Assembly (NCBI RefSeq): GCF_900176635.1
Contig: NZ_FXLN01000004.1
Coordinates: forward strand, 1,322,231 to 1,386,230
DNA length: 64,000 bases
Source: Clostridium merdae
GTDB lineage: Bacteria; Bacillota; Clostridia; Oscillospirales; Acutalibacteraceae
Reading direction: 5' to 3'
In this document: positions 51,144 through 59,897 of the stretch, in pieces
Position numbering within the stretch: position 1 is the stretch's first letter
Layout: each line of letters starts with the position of its first letter
Made by a program: the position numbers and the translations under genes
The notes under the pieces: generated by a model
Seen by the model: only the letters and a program-made list of their open reading frames with translations
Database searches by the model: none
Told to the model about the DNA's origin: nothing

Positions 51144-53093
51144 CTATTTTATTTCGCTGCTTTCATCTTTCAGTCGTTTACCGCTGCTTTTCTTAGGGCG
51201 GCGGCGCTTGCATCTTAAATAGAATACAGACATCGGCGGCAGTGTTAAGCTTATGCTTTGATTGTACCCGTGCATGGGAACGGGATGAGCCGAAATAGAA
51301 TCTCCATTGCTAATGCCTGTACCGCCAAATTCTGCTTGGTCAGAAGAAAACACCTCTTCATAAATACCGTCAAACGGCACACCAATGCAGTAGTTTTCCC
51401 TTTGAACGGGTAAAAAATTACAAACAACAATCAGTTCTTTCCCCGCTTGGTCAATTCGGCGGAACGAAATCACACTTTGGGTGTAATCGTCGTTCGAAAT
51501 CCATGAAAAGCCTTCCCACGAAAAATCGATTTGCCACAAAGCGGGGGTTTGCAAATAGAAGTGGTTGAGTGCCTTAAAAAAGCCTTGCGCCTGCTGGTGC
51601 AGTGGGTACTCCAGCAAAAACCACTCCAGCTGCTTTTCGTTGTTCCACTCTACAAACTGGCAGAACTCCGTTCCCATAAAGATAAGTTTTTTTCCGGGAT
51701 GCGCCATCATATAACACATAAAGGCACGCACACCGGCCAGCTTTTCTTCATTCGAACCGGGCATTTTATTAATCAGTGAGCATTTTCCATGTACTACTTC
51801 ATCGTGAGAAATGGGTAAGATAAAATTCTCAGAAAAAGCATAGAAGAATGAAAACGTGAGGTTATCGTGGTTATATCTGCGGTAAATGGGGTCTAGCGAC
51901 ATATACCGAAGCATATCGTTCATCCAGCCCATATTCCACTTATAATTAAAGCCCAAGCCGCCGCAATAGGTAGGGCGGGAAACAAGCGGCCAAGAGGTTG
52001 ATTCCTCCGCAATCATCATTACATGAGGAGAAGCCTCAAACACTGCTTCGTTGAGCTTCTGAATAAATGTGACTGCCTCCAGATTCTCACGGCCACCCTT
52101 TTCATTGGGAAGCCACTCCCCCGCCTCACGGCTGTAGTCGAGATATAGCATTGAGGCTACGGCATCCATACGAATACCGTCAATATGGTATTGCTCCAGC
52201 CAGAACACAGCACTGGAGGTTAAAAAGCTGATGACCTCACTGCGGCCGTAGTCAAACACCAAAGTGCCCCAGTCTTTATGCTCCCCTTTTTTCGGGTCCT
52301 TATATTCGTAGCAAGGGGTTCCATCAAAACGAGCCAGGCCATTTTCATCTTTTGGGAAGTGTGCCGGAACCCAGTCAAGAATTACACCGATACCTTCATG
52401 GTGGCACTGGTCTACAAAATACATAAAATCTGCCGGTGTTCCATAGCGAGAGGTAGGTGCAAAATAACCGGTAACCTGGTAGCCCCAAGAGCCTTCAAAT
52501 GGGTATTCGGTCAATGGCATTAGCTCTATGTGTGTGTAACCCATTTCGACCACATAGGGAATCAGCTCTTCTGCAAGCTGGCGGTAGGTATAGGAGCTGT
52601 CGTCCGCATTTTTACGCCACGAACCGGCATGAAGCTCATAGATATTAACCGGCTGGTTATAATGGGGCTTTTGCGCTTGCTTGCGCTTCCATGCGGCATC
52701 CTTCCACTGGTATTGCGGTAGAGAATAATATTTTGATGCATTCCCAAACCCATTTTCAAAATGGTATGCATAAGGGTCACTTTTAAATACCTTTGTACCA
52801 TCCACCTGTTCTACACAGTATTTGTAGGAGGTAAACTCGGGCAATACAAAAGGCAAAGTACCCTCCCAAACGCCCTGGCTGATTTTCTTCAATGAATGCT
52901 CGTCGGCATCCCAGTCATTGAACTCGCCTGCAACGGTAACCGAAAGAGCATTCGGAGCCCATACACGGCACACCATGCAGGGGGACCCGTCCTGTTCCGC
53001 TTCGTGCATGCCCATATACTCATAAGCTCTGTAATTTGTACCCTGATGAAACAGAAAAAGAGGCAAATTAGAGCTTTGTGCTATGAATGACAT
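51144..53093 (-). CDS. glgB: 1,4-alpha-glucan branching enzyme
   Basis: A 649-residue GH13 branching enzyme, which makes alpha-1,6 branches in glycogen. An N-terminal CBM48-type domain (about residues 25-125, VWAPNALSVTVAGEFNDWDA) precedes the TIM barrel with the nucleophile region GIRMDAVASMLYLDY, the acid Glu in MIAEESTSW and the motif PISHDEVVHGK. The C-terminal all-beta domain follows at about 520-610, with a basic tail. The ATG at 53093 is used because the first in-frame ATG (53132) lies inside the -10 box of the promoter. First gene of the glycogen operon. Confidence 0.96.
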   Translation of the reverse strand: MSFIAQSSNLPLFLFHQGTNYRAYEYMGMHEAEQDGSPCMVCRVWAPNALSVTVAGEFNDWDADEHSLKKISQGVWEGTLPFVLPEFTSYKYCVEQVDGTKVFKSDPYAYHFENGFGNASKYYSLPQYQWKDAAWKRKQAQKPHYNQPVNIYELHAGSWRKNADDSSYTYRQLAEELIPYVVEMGYTHIELMPLTEYPFEGSWGYQVTGYFAPTSRYGTPADFMYFVDQCHHEGIGVILDWVPAHFPKDENGLARFDGTPCYEYKDPKKGEHKDWGTLVFDYGRSEVISFLTSSAVFWLEQYHIDGIRMDAVASMLYLDYSREAGEWLPNEKGGRENLEAVTFIQKLNEAVFEASPHVMMIAEESTSWPLVSRPTYCGGLGFNYKWNMGWMNDMLRYMSLDPIYRRYNHDNLTFSFFYAFSENFILPISHDEVVHGKCSLINKMPGSNEEKLAGVRAFMCYMMAHPGKKLIFMGTEFCQFVEWNNEKQLEWFLLEYPLHQQAQGFFKALNHFYLQTPALWQIDFSWEGFSWISNDDYTQSVISFRRIDQAGKELIVVCNFLPVQRENYCIGVPFDGIYEEVFSSDQAEFGGTGISNGDSISAHPVPMHGYNQSISLTLPPMSVFYLRCKRRRPKKSSGKRLKDESSEIK

Positions 53094-53127
53094 GTGAATC
53101 CACTTCCTTCCAGAGCTTTCTGTTTTC

Positions 53128-53155
53128 ATCATACCATAAATCCTTAAAAATTCAA
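53128..53155 (-). promoter_or_regulatory. Promoter of the glycogen operon
   Basis: TTGAAT (53155-53150), 16 bp, and TATGAT (53133-53128) with an upstream TGG, an extended -10. The leader is about 30 bases. Confidence 0.75.
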
Positions 53156-53487
53156 TAGTTTTAGTAATTTTCTTAAAACAAATTCATTGGTAATCTCAAT
53201 AATTTGTTTATATATTACAAATAATAGAGAAAATGCTTATGTAATGAGTAAAGAGATTTGCGTTTTTCTTTCTCGACAAAATGAGTGAAATCTTGGTAGG
53301 CAGTTTTGGCATTAAGAGATATTGCTTCCTTGGAACTTAGACCACATTATTGTATCTTACTCGAGTCACCTTGTCATATTTTAGTAGAAAGAGAGGACTG
53401 CCTATTTTTCGTTATTCTTCCCGTTATAACTAGCGAATCCCAACACAAACTTTGTTACTATTATTTGACTACAAGTATCGTAATTTT
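53156..53487. other. Gene-free A+T-rich stretch
   Basis: About 330 bases with no supported gene, fold or regulatory site. A terminator for the next minus-strand gene follows at 53488. Confidence 0.6.
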
Positions 53488-53530
53488 AGAAAGACGGTAT
53501 ACGTGCTTTCGCACATATACCGTCTTTCTT
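53488..53530 (-). terminator. Terminator after the DUF2004-like gene
   Basis: A long stem: AGAAAGACGGTATA with TATACCGTCTTTCT, then one mismatch, then GTGC-TTTC-GCAC. It lies 72 bases after the stop of the gene at 53602 and has T residues on both outer sides. Confidence 0.8.
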
Positions 53531-53601
53531 ACTTCGAAACGCAGAGCAAATCCGTATTGAGCTTTTTTGCCTTCGTGTTTGTTTCAACTATACCGTTCCG
53601 C

Positions 53602-54078
53602 TTAAATATCTTGGTCGGTGACCTCAATCACTTTCTCATTGACGAGAGCAACACTTAAAAGCTCGTAATCATTATTAACCCACTCCGCACTGAAAATCAA
53701 TACAACAAATCTTCCTTCTAGCTCCAGGGACTCATGAGGCTGCGCATCGATTCGAATACTAATAAGCTTAACATGTTCCAACACATCATCCACCGTTTTG
53801 AACATTGGGTAGCTTTGTGTATGATCACTATCGTTCCAATGTTCATTTTGGTATTTGATAATAGCCTGTAAAACATCCGGCACTATTTTGTCCCAGTTTG
53901 CAAGCATTGCTTCATAAGCTTCACAGTGTTCCTCTTGAATTTCACCCTCCTCATATGGATCTGATATTACCAATTCTATTTCTGCTTCCTCGCCAGAAAA
54001 CAGAACGACTTTCTTTGTAATAAATCCTTCATATTCATCGTATTCCAGCTCCCCAAACAACGGATGAGATTCTTGCAT
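53602..54078 (-). CDS. DUF2004/DUF6985-like protein
   Basis: A 158-residue acidic protein (start HPLFGELEYDEYEGFITKKV). It resembles the DUF2004/DUF6985 group of small cytoplasmic proteins often found beside polymorphic toxin or immunity genes, but no toxin gene is near. The first half is beta-rich, and the middle (EHCEAYEAMLANWDKIVPDV) is a helix. No catalytic motif is seen. GGAG precedes the ATG at 54078, and its promoter lies 115-150 bases upstream. It is monocistronic. Confidence 0.7.
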   Translation of the reverse strand: MQESHPLFGELEYDEYEGFITKKVVLFSGEEAEIELVISDPYEEGEIQEEHCEAYEAMLANWDKIVPDVLQAIIKYQNEHWNDSDHTQSYPMFKTVDDVLEHVKLISIRIDAQPHESLELEGRFVVLIFSAEWVNNDYELLSVALVNEKVIEVTDQDI

Positions 54079-54307
54079 AAAACCACTCCTGCTTCTATTA
54101 TTATTGAGTATAAGACATTCACAGCGGATTAAAAACGATTGGTCATTCGATGTTTAGAGCTTTCTTAAACATCCCAATTCCCACAATATGGTTGTAAGTA
54201 TTATAATATAAGCCTAACGTTTTGTCAGCCAGTTATAAAAAATGAATTAGTTTATTTTTAAGATACACCATAAAAATATACAATCAATAGTTTCTATATG
54301 TAATACA
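54079..54307. other. Leader and promoter of the DUF2004-like gene
   Basis: Minus-strand promoter CTGACA (54228-54223), 17 bp, TATAAT (54205-54200). The leader of about 115 bases includes an 8-bp hairpin, GATGTTTA with TAAACATC (54149-54156 and 54166-54173). The rest of the gap to 54462 holds the terminator listed next and no gene. Confidence 0.65.
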
Positions 54308-54362
54308 AAAAAACCGCTCCTTTTCGATTAGAGAACTAACCAAAGAGGAACGGTTTTATTTT
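54308..54362 (-). terminator. Terminator after the exported-protein gene, copy 1 of a repeat
   Basis: AAACCGCTCCT pairs with AGGAACGGTTT across a loop. The A run at 54308-54313 gives a U tail on the minus transcript, about 100 bases after the stop of the gene at 54463. A closely similar copy lies at 57611-57665. Confidence 0.82.
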
Positions 54363-54462
54363 CTTACAAGCGTTAAATAGTGTAAAACATCCGCTTCTTT
54401 TCAGAGTTTCTAAGGATACAGACTGCCCTTATGTGAGTATTTCGTTGAAGTTTGTAGCAAGC

Positions 54463-55347
54463 TTATTTGCTTTTCGATTCTAACACCGCAGTACTGGAGC
54501 TCTTCGGTGCTTTATCCATTTCTGCCAACTCTTTATCAAGTTGCTTGATGGTGGCATCCTGTTCCAATACGTCACCATTGTAGCTAACATCCAAAAGCGC
54601 TTTGTCATATCGGGACAATTGAATGATGGCCAGTTGGCCGTTTTCTCCCACAATACGGAAGTTTACAGTAGGGTCATTGTAAGAATAGCCTTGCGAGGCA
54701 ATGGTAGAAGATTTTACAGCACCACCTACCACATTAAGCTTTTCTGCATATTGCTTTGCAATGTTCTCCATTTCGGTAGGGTTTTTCGCGAGATTTGCAT
54801 CGTAACCGAGATTGACCTTTGCAGAAATAATTCTGCCATAACCCGCCGTATAGACTTCTCCTGTAATGGCATCAATTGTAAAGATGTAAACCGGGTGCTC
54901 CGGTCCCTTTTTTCCATCGACCCAAAATTCACCCGACCATTTTGCGCGAATCGTGTCATGAGCAGCATTATACCCCATTTCAATGGTTTTTCCATTAAGG
55001 TTAAGCTTAAAAACGGACCAAAGTGCCTTTGCACCAATTTCAGCAGCTTTGTCTCGCGATATATCGTTCGCGGTGGGCTTACTGTTCCGGTAGGACTCAA
55101 GGTCGTTGTTTACGACGGTGTAGTTCGGCTTTACGTATCCATCCTGATTCTTACTTTGTGCCGGTGTTGCAGCAGTGTTGGAGCTAACAGGGTAATTGGT
55201 TGCCAGTGTAGTTACTTTGCTGCTCTCAGCAGCTACAGCTACTTGGGTCAACCCTTGAAATATCCCGGTGACAGCGCCGAGCATTAAAATAGCGGCAAGA
55301 AAGGTTTTACCAGCTCCGTTTTTCCTTTTTTCATTTTTGTATTCCAT
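54463..55347 (-). CDS. Exported or membrane-anchored protein, family not recognised
   Basis: A 294-residue protein. A basic start and one hydrophobic segment (about residues 14-38, TFLAAILMLGAVTGIFQGLT) form a signal or anchor; an Ala/Ser/Thr-rich linker (about 40-65) leads to an outer domain. Stretches such as HPVYIFTIDAITGEVYTAGYG resemble PepSY-type domains, which are often found in regulators of surface peptidases, but I cannot confirm the family. GGAG precedes the ATG at 55347. It follows a two-component system on the same strand by 78 bases, and a 28-bp motif near its promoter region matches the motif of the kinase operon, so the response regulator probably controls it. Confidence 0.72.
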   Translation of the reverse strand: MEYKNEKRKNGAGKTFLAAILMLGAVTGIFQGLTQVAVAAESSKVTTLATNYPVSSNTAATPAQSKNQDGYVKPNYTVVNNDLESYRNSKPTANDISRDKAAEIGAKALWSVFKLNLNGKTIEMGYNAAHDTIRAKWSGEFWVDGKKGPEHPVYIFTIDAITGEVYTAGYGRIISAKVNLGYDANLAKNPTEMENIAKQYAEKLNVVGGAVKSSTIASQGYSYNDPTVNFRIVGENGQLAIIQLSRYDKALLDVSYNGDVLEQDATIKQLDKELAEMDKAPKSSSTAVLESKSK

Positions 55348-55415
55348 CCTAACATCTCCTTAAATTGTATTGTGTTTTACTACAACATAAGAATAAATCT
55401 GCAATATTGGCAAGT

Positions 55416-55443
55416 TATCATCAGGTTATGTTAAAGTTGTAAA
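55416..55443 (-). promoter_or_regulatory. Operator-like motif at the exported-protein gene
   Basis: On the minus strand TTTACAACTT, AACATAAC and GATGATA in order within 28 bases, spaced 1 and 2. The same three words occur at 57497-57524 with spacing 3 and 0. It overlaps the histidine kinase stop codon. Confidence 0.7.
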
Positions 55444-56823
55444 AGTTATCGTTGCTGTTGTTCCAGCTCCGGGGTTGCTGGTAAGAGTCAGCTTTGCTTT
55501 GTGTCGCTCCACAATCTGCTCACAAATTGCCAAACCCAGCCCGGCTCCGCCATCACTACGATGCCTATGCCTTTCCACCCGGTAATATGGCTGGGTCACT
55601 TGGGAGAGTGCCTTTTGCGGAATTCCCTTTCCTTTATCCTCCACAGTAATGATTGGTGCATCGTCATATTCAAAAGCTTTCACCATAATTGGACTACCCG
55701 GATTGCTAGCCTTAATCGCGTTATCAATCAGATTGATTAGCAAACTTTCCAACAAATTCACATCGCCATAAATCTTCTGTATCTCACAATAGAACAGCAA
55801 GTCAATTTTCTTTTGCGATGCTTTTAGCAGCATGGCTTGCCTTACCTTTTGAAACAGATCTTCTACAGAAAGATGCTCCATATGAATTTGATCGATTCTC
55901 AGATTTGCCAGCTCCATCATTTGATAAGCCATTGCCTGCATCCGGCTGCTCTCAGACAGAATGCACTCCAAGGCAAATTGCTTCTCATCCTCTGAAATAG
56001 CAGCTCTTTGTAAATATTCAGCATACCCATAAATTGTAGTTAATGGTGTTTTTAGTTCATGAGCAAAATTATCTATAAAAAGTTGTTTGTTTTCCGCCGT
56101 AGCAACCAGTTCCTGCATTTGCCGTTGTATTTCGTCGGTCATTTGGTTAAAGCTGTTTGCCATGGCCGCTAGCTCATCAGTTCCCTTTATGGTAAGGCGA
56201 GTAGCATAGTCGCCTGCGGCAATCCGCTTGGATGTATTGGATATATCACTTAATGGCTGGAACAGCCTGTTTAAGAGCACCCGCAAACCAATTGCCAAAA
56301 ATCCTGAGATAATTAGCCCAACACCAAACATCGTGTTTTTCATGCGGTTCCAGCCTTGTAGAGTACTAGAAATATCAGAGCGGTAAATAAGCGCATAATT
56401 GTTATAGGGCTCCGGCAAACGACCAGCTACCCAAACACTCAAGCTGCCACCATTCTTTTTCAGCGTGATTCGACGGTCTCTGTTTTGGGGTAGCTCGGAA
56501 AAACCCACCTCACCTTTTTCACCAAGGCTTGAGTAAACCAACGCATTTTCATCATAAATAGCGATGCCTGCCTTTTGATTTTTTGCTAGAATACCGTAAG
56601 GCTGAGATAAATCGGCAATGCCTTGTTTATAATCAACACCGCGGCTGTCAAGAGCGGTAATATCCCGAAGCAGCCCTGATGAAATGTAATAATGCAAGGC
56701 AGAGGAGCTTTCTTTGGCCTGCCCAACCGTCTCGCGATAAGTGTGGAAAGCGATGAGCATGATGCCGACATGAATAGTAATGACAAATAGCAGCAATGTC
56801 ATGAAAAAGGTTCGCCGCTTCAT
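55426..56823 (-). CDS. Sensor histidine kinase
   Basis: A 465-residue HK: transmembrane segments at about residues 5-25 and 155-180 bracket an outer sensor domain; a HAMP region (about 180-232), the dimer and phospho-acceptor domain with the His box NFAHELKTPLTTIYGYAEYL (about 251-270) and an ATPase domain with NLIDNAIKAS and GAGLGLAI follow. It autophosphorylates and passes phosphate to the response regulator encoded just upstream. The ATG at 56823 is favoured: GGAGG lies seven bases ahead, and ATGA overlaps the regulator's stop. The signal sensed is not predictable. Confidence 0.93.
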   Translation of the reverse strand: MKRRTFFMTLLLFVITIHVGIMLIAFHTYRETVGQAKESSSALHYYISSGLLRDITALDSRGVDYKQGIADLSQPYGILAKNQKAGIAIYDENALVYSSLGEKGEVGFSELPQNRDRRITLKKNGGSLSVWVAGRLPEPYNNYALIYRSDISSTLQGWNRMKNTMFGVGLIISGFLAIGLRVLLNRLFQPLSDISNTSKRIAAGDYATRLTIKGTDELAAMANSFNQMTDEIQRQMQELVATAENKQLFIDNFAHELKTPLTTIYGYAEYLQRAAISEDEKQFALECILSESSRMQAMAYQMMELANLRIDQIHMEHLSVEDLFQKVRQAMLLKASQKKIDLLFYCEIQKIYGDVNLLESLLINLIDNAIKASNPGSPIMVKAFEYDDAPIITVEDKGKGIPQKALSQVTQPYYRVERHRHRSDGGAGLGLAICEQIVERHKAKLTLTSNPGAGTTATITFTTLT

Positions 56824-57473
56824 GCCAGCACCTCCAGCCGATACCCAAGCTTGTACACTGTTTTTATACAAGCTTCCCACCCCAATTTTTTCCGGAGCTT
56901 TTGAATATGTACATCTACGGTCCGACAGTCGCCCTCAAAATCATATTCCCACACTAGCTCCAACAACTTATCGCGTGAAAGGGCAATATTACGGTTCGTA
57001 ATCAAAACTTCCAATAATTCATATTCTTTTGGTGTTAAATCAACCATTTGCTGGTTACGGTAAACCAAACGTCCATCAAACTCCACTCGAACATTTTCCA
57101 GTTCAAATACTCTGGTGTCTTTTCTGGTGCGCCGTAAAACGGCTTCGACACGCGCAGTCAATTCCAGCATTTCAAAGGGCTTTGTAATGTAATCATCCGC
57201 ACCCAAGGAAAACCCTTTTATTCGATCGACTAAACTATCTTTTGCGGTTAAAAAAATAGTTGGTGTCCGGTTTTCCTTCTCGAACAGAGAGAATCCATCC
57301 TGCTCTGGGAGCATAACATCCAAAAGAATAAGGTCATATCTATCTGTTTGCATTTCTTCCAGTGCAGCTTTTCCATCATACACACAAAAACATGTATGGC
57401 CCACAAGCTGCAAGCTTCTTTTAATTAACTCGTTTATTGTATATTCATCTTCCACAATCAAGATGTTCGCCAT
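56820..57473 (-). CDS. OmpR/PhoP-family response regulator
   Basis: A 217-residue response regulator. The receiver domain (residues 1-120) has the acidic pocket VEDEY, the phospho-acceptor Asp in LILLDVMLPEQDG (about residue 52) and the Lys in ITKPF; the C-terminal winged helix (about 125-215) ends in GDCRTVDVHIQKLRKKLG. Direct-repeat motifs lie at its own promoter and ahead of the exported-protein gene, so it probably regulates both. The ATG at 57473 follows a GGTGGTG ribosome site, and the kinase gene overlaps its stop by four bases. It has a very short leader of about 13 bases. Confidence 0.95.
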   Translation of the reverse strand: MANILIVEDEYTINELIKRSLQLVGHTCFCVYDGKAALEEMQTDRYDLILLDVMLPEQDGFSLFEKENRTPTIFLTAKDSLVDRIKGFSLGADDYITKPFEMLELTARVEAVLRRTRKDTRVFELENVRVEFDGRLVYRNQQMVDLTPKEYELLEVLITNRNIALSRDKLLELVWEYDFEGDCRTVDVHIQKLRKKLGWEACIKTVYKLGYRLEVLA

Positions 57474-57492
57474 ATCATCACCACCAAAGTTT

Positions 57493-57524
57493 ATTATATC
57501 ATCGTTATGTTATGAAGTTGTAAA
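57493..57524 (-). promoter_or_regulatory. Promoter and operator-like motif of the two-component operon
   Basis: A consensus -10, TATAAT (57498-57493), with no good -35. TTTACAACTT (57524-57515), AACATAAC and GATGATA lie directly upstream; TTTACA and ATAACA form an 11-bp-period repeat like PhoP-type boxes. Activation by the response regulator would explain the weak -35. Confidence 0.7.
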
Positions 57525-57610
57525 TTGCACTAAGTTTAGCGGATACTTTACCTGACGCTACAAACAGCATATCTTTTCTTAAAATGAATCGGTATATCTT
57601 ACTGCAACAT

Positions 57611-57665
57611 AAAAAACCGTTCCTTTTCGATTAGATCACTAATCAAAAAGGAACGGTCTTATTTT
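57611..57665 (-). terminator. Terminator after gap, copy 2 of a repeat
   Basis: AAACCGTTCCTTTT with AAAAGGAACGGTCTT around a loop that holds GATTAG-N4-CTAATC. U tail from the A run at 57611-57616. It lies 105 bases after the gap stop. 49 of 55 bases match the terminator at 54308-54362. Confidence 0.82.
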
Positions 57666-57769
57666 TGTATCATTGTTTTAACTCAGTGGATTTTATCGCA
57701 CCAAGCACAACAAAATACAATTACTACTATTTTGTTGTAGTATTCAAAAACGGCTTAAAACAGCCACTT

Positions 57770-58786
57770 TTATTTATGATCGACACTGAACATGTGCTTA
57801 ATTAAATCGAGCACCTTGTTGCTGTAGCCCCACTCATTGTCGTACCAAGAAACCAGCTTAACAAAGTTGGAATTCAGCATGATGCCCGCTTCTGCATCGA
57901 AAATAGAGGTACGGGGGTCGCCCAAGAAATCGGAGGAAACAACGGCATCCTCTGTATAACCCAAAATACCCTTCATCTCGTTTTCAGAGGCACGCTTAAC
58001 TTCTGCGCAAATCTCTTCATAGGTTGCATCTTTCTCCAAACGGCAGGTCAAATCAACCACAGATACATCCAAGGTGGGAACGCGGAAAGACATGCCAGTC
58101 AAGCGGCCTTTGAGCTCGGGGATAACCAAGGTTGCAGCCTTCGCAGCACCAGTGGAAGAAGGAATAATATTGCCAGACGCAGCTCTGCCGCCTCTCCAGT
58201 CTTTTGCGGAGGGGCCGTCTACTGTTTTCTGGGTAGCGGTAGTGGAGTGAACGGTAGTCATAAGGCCCTCTGCAAGACCAAACTTATCGTTAATCACCTT
58301 TACCAGCGGAGCCAAACAGTTGGTTGTGCAAGACGCGTTGGAAACAACTGTCATATCGGAGGTGTAAACATCTAGGTTAACGCCGCACACAAAGGTGGGA
58401 GTCTCATCCTTAGCCGGAGCAGAGATAACAACCTTCTTTGCACCTGCGGCAATGTGAGCGGAAGCACTCTCTTTTGTTGCAAATACACCGGTGGATTCCA
58501 CAACATACTCGGCGCCGTCAGCACCCCACGGAATGTTCTTGGGGTCTTTCTCAGCATGAACATTGATTGCTTTGCCGTTTACAAGCAGCTTGCCATCTTT
58601 CGTGCCGATTTCGCCCTCAAATCTGCCGTGCATTGTGTCATACTTCACCATATACACCATGTAATCCAGATCAATAAAGGGATCGTTAATCCCAACAATC
58701 TCGAATTCATCTGGTTGAGCCACCGCCGCACGGAATACCAAACGGCCGATGCGGCCAAATCCGTTGATGCCAATTTTAATAGACAT
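57770..58786 (-). CDS. gap: Glyceraldehyde-3-phosphate dehydrogenase, type I
   Basis: A 338-residue GAPDH, the glycolytic enzyme that makes 1,3-bisphosphoglycerate with NAD. The N-terminal INGFGRIGRLVFRA (about residues 6-19) is the NAD site; the catalytic Cys is in VSNASCTTNCLAPL (about 149-162), and the late DNEWGYSNKVLDL is conserved. Length is normal. GGAGG precedes the ATG at 58786. It has its own promoter and stands alone on this strand; the usual pgk and tpi genes are not next to it. A terminator lies about 105 bases after the stop. Confidence 0.98.
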   Translation of the reverse strand: MSIKIGINGFGRIGRLVFRAAVAQPDEFEIVGINDPFIDLDYMVYMVKYDTMHGRFEGEIGTKDGKLLVNGKAINVHAEKDPKNIPWGADGAEYVVESTGVFATKESASAHIAAGAKKVVISAPAKDETPTFVCGVNLDVYTSDMTVVSNASCTTNCLAPLVKVINDKFGLAEGLMTTVHSTTATQKTVDGPSAKDWRGGRAASGNIIPSSTGAAKAATLVIPELKGRLTGMSFRVPTLDVSVVDLTCRLEKDATYEEICAEVKRASENEMKGILGYTEDAVVSSDFLGDPRTSIFDAEAGIMLNSNFVKLVSWYDNEWGYSNKVLDLIKHMFSVDHK

Positions 58787-58834
58787 AGTACAACCTCCTA
58801 TTAATCGATTTAAAGCTTTCCTTGTCTTTCCATT

Positions 58835-58863
58835 ATTCTATATGATTTTCAGGAATAATACAA
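58835..58863 (-). promoter_or_regulatory. Promoter of gap
   Basis: TTGTAT (58863-58858), 17-bp spacer, TAGAAT (58840-58835) on the minus strand, about 50 bases ahead of the start codon. Confidence 0.7.
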
Positions 58864-58878
58864 GACTTTGCGAAAAAA

Positions 58879-59754
58879 TTAACTAATTATATTTGCTTCT
58901 TGGTGTTTTGCAAGAGCATTCCCCAACGCAGAGATTTTTACACCCAGCGAAAGTAAAAACAGTGCAATAACCAAGTACAAAACGCTGCTCTCCATACTCA
59001 TGGAGCAAAATTCACCCTTGCCCAACGCATACATCAATAGATTCGGCACGGTAACCGTGAGTGCCAACAGGCTGTAGCACAAGCCAGAGGAAATCATCAG
59101 CCTGCGGCTGCGAAGGTCATCCACTCCGGCTAAAAAACGAGATTGCGCAAACAGGCATAGGAGCAAAAAGATTACCATAAACATAGAATACAGGCTCTCA
59201 ATGGTGTTCACAACCTCGGTATAACGAACGAACATCACCGTTAAATCGAGGCAAGACCAAAGCGGCACGAACAGAGAAGCCACAGGTAAGGCTTTATAAG
59301 GATTTCTGCCAACTGCCAAGCCATAAGTGAGCACTAAAAAATTGATTGCTGCCATAGCGCCTAGCAGCGCCAGCGAGCCGTAAAGCCCCGGGTGCTGCAC
59401 CCAAATGGGGAGCTGCTGCGTAGGGTCGTCGTACCAATTGTCGCGCCCGCCCGCCACAAGCATGAGCTGGCGAACCGAAAATATGAGTAAAGCGGCTCCG
59501 CTGAGTCCGCCGAAAATAACTGCCGGAAAGCCGGACAAATCCCCAAAGGTAAAGGCGACTTGCTTCTCTCGCCGCACAAGAAGCAAAATGCCTGCGCAGC
59601 CTAATATCAATGCGGCAGACACCACTCCCGCCGTAACGTCTCCATCCGTAAAAAAGCCCGTTTTACTGTCTACAAAATTGGTTAATTGGTACAGGCGAAC
59701 TGGCATTGCCAATACGCAAGCAACCACAAATACGATCCATACTTTTTTTATCAT
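58879..59754 (-). CDS. Polytopic membrane protein of unknown function
   Basis: A 291-residue integral membrane protein with about eight hydrophobic segments spread over its length. It has no recognised catalytic or transporter motif. The start at 59754 (MIKKVWIVFVVACVLAM) is chosen since it puts a membrane segment at the N-terminus; the longer reading from 59817 adds a basic stretch that overlaps no ribosome site. It is divergent from the SpoIID-like gene, with about 140 bases between. I do not recognise a family. Confidence 0.78.
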   Translation of the reverse strand: MIKKVWIVFVVACVLAMPVRLYQLTNFVDSKTGFFTDGDVTAGVVSAALILGCAGILLLVRREKQVAFTFGDLSGFPAVIFGGLSGAALLIFSVRQLMLVAGGRDNWYDDPTQQLPIWVQHPGLYGSLALLGAMAAINFLVLTYGLAVGRNPYKALPVASLFVPLWSCLDLTVMFVRYTEVVNTIESLYSMFMVIFLLLCLFAQSRFLAGVDDLRSRRLMISSGLCYSLLALTVTVPNLLMYALGKGEFCSMSMESSVLYLVIALFLLSLGVKISALGNALAKHQEANIIS

Positions 59755-59897
59755 TCTAGTAAGGCCCTTTCTATTCAGCCCGGCGGTCGCTCTGCGATCT
59801 CCCCGTTTCTGGCACACTTTTCAATCTATTCATCATTTTATATCACGTATCCCGCAAAGTCAATACAAGTGGCGGCTTTGCGGGGAAAGGAGCCCGT

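Noticed and set aside
53306..53560. Open plus-strand frame of 84 codons
   Set aside because: It runs through a terminator hairpin, has an odd residue mix and no ribosome site.
54541..55287. Open plus-strand frame of 248 codons
   Set aside because: It is antisense to the exported-protein gene, which has a ribosome site and a signal segment.
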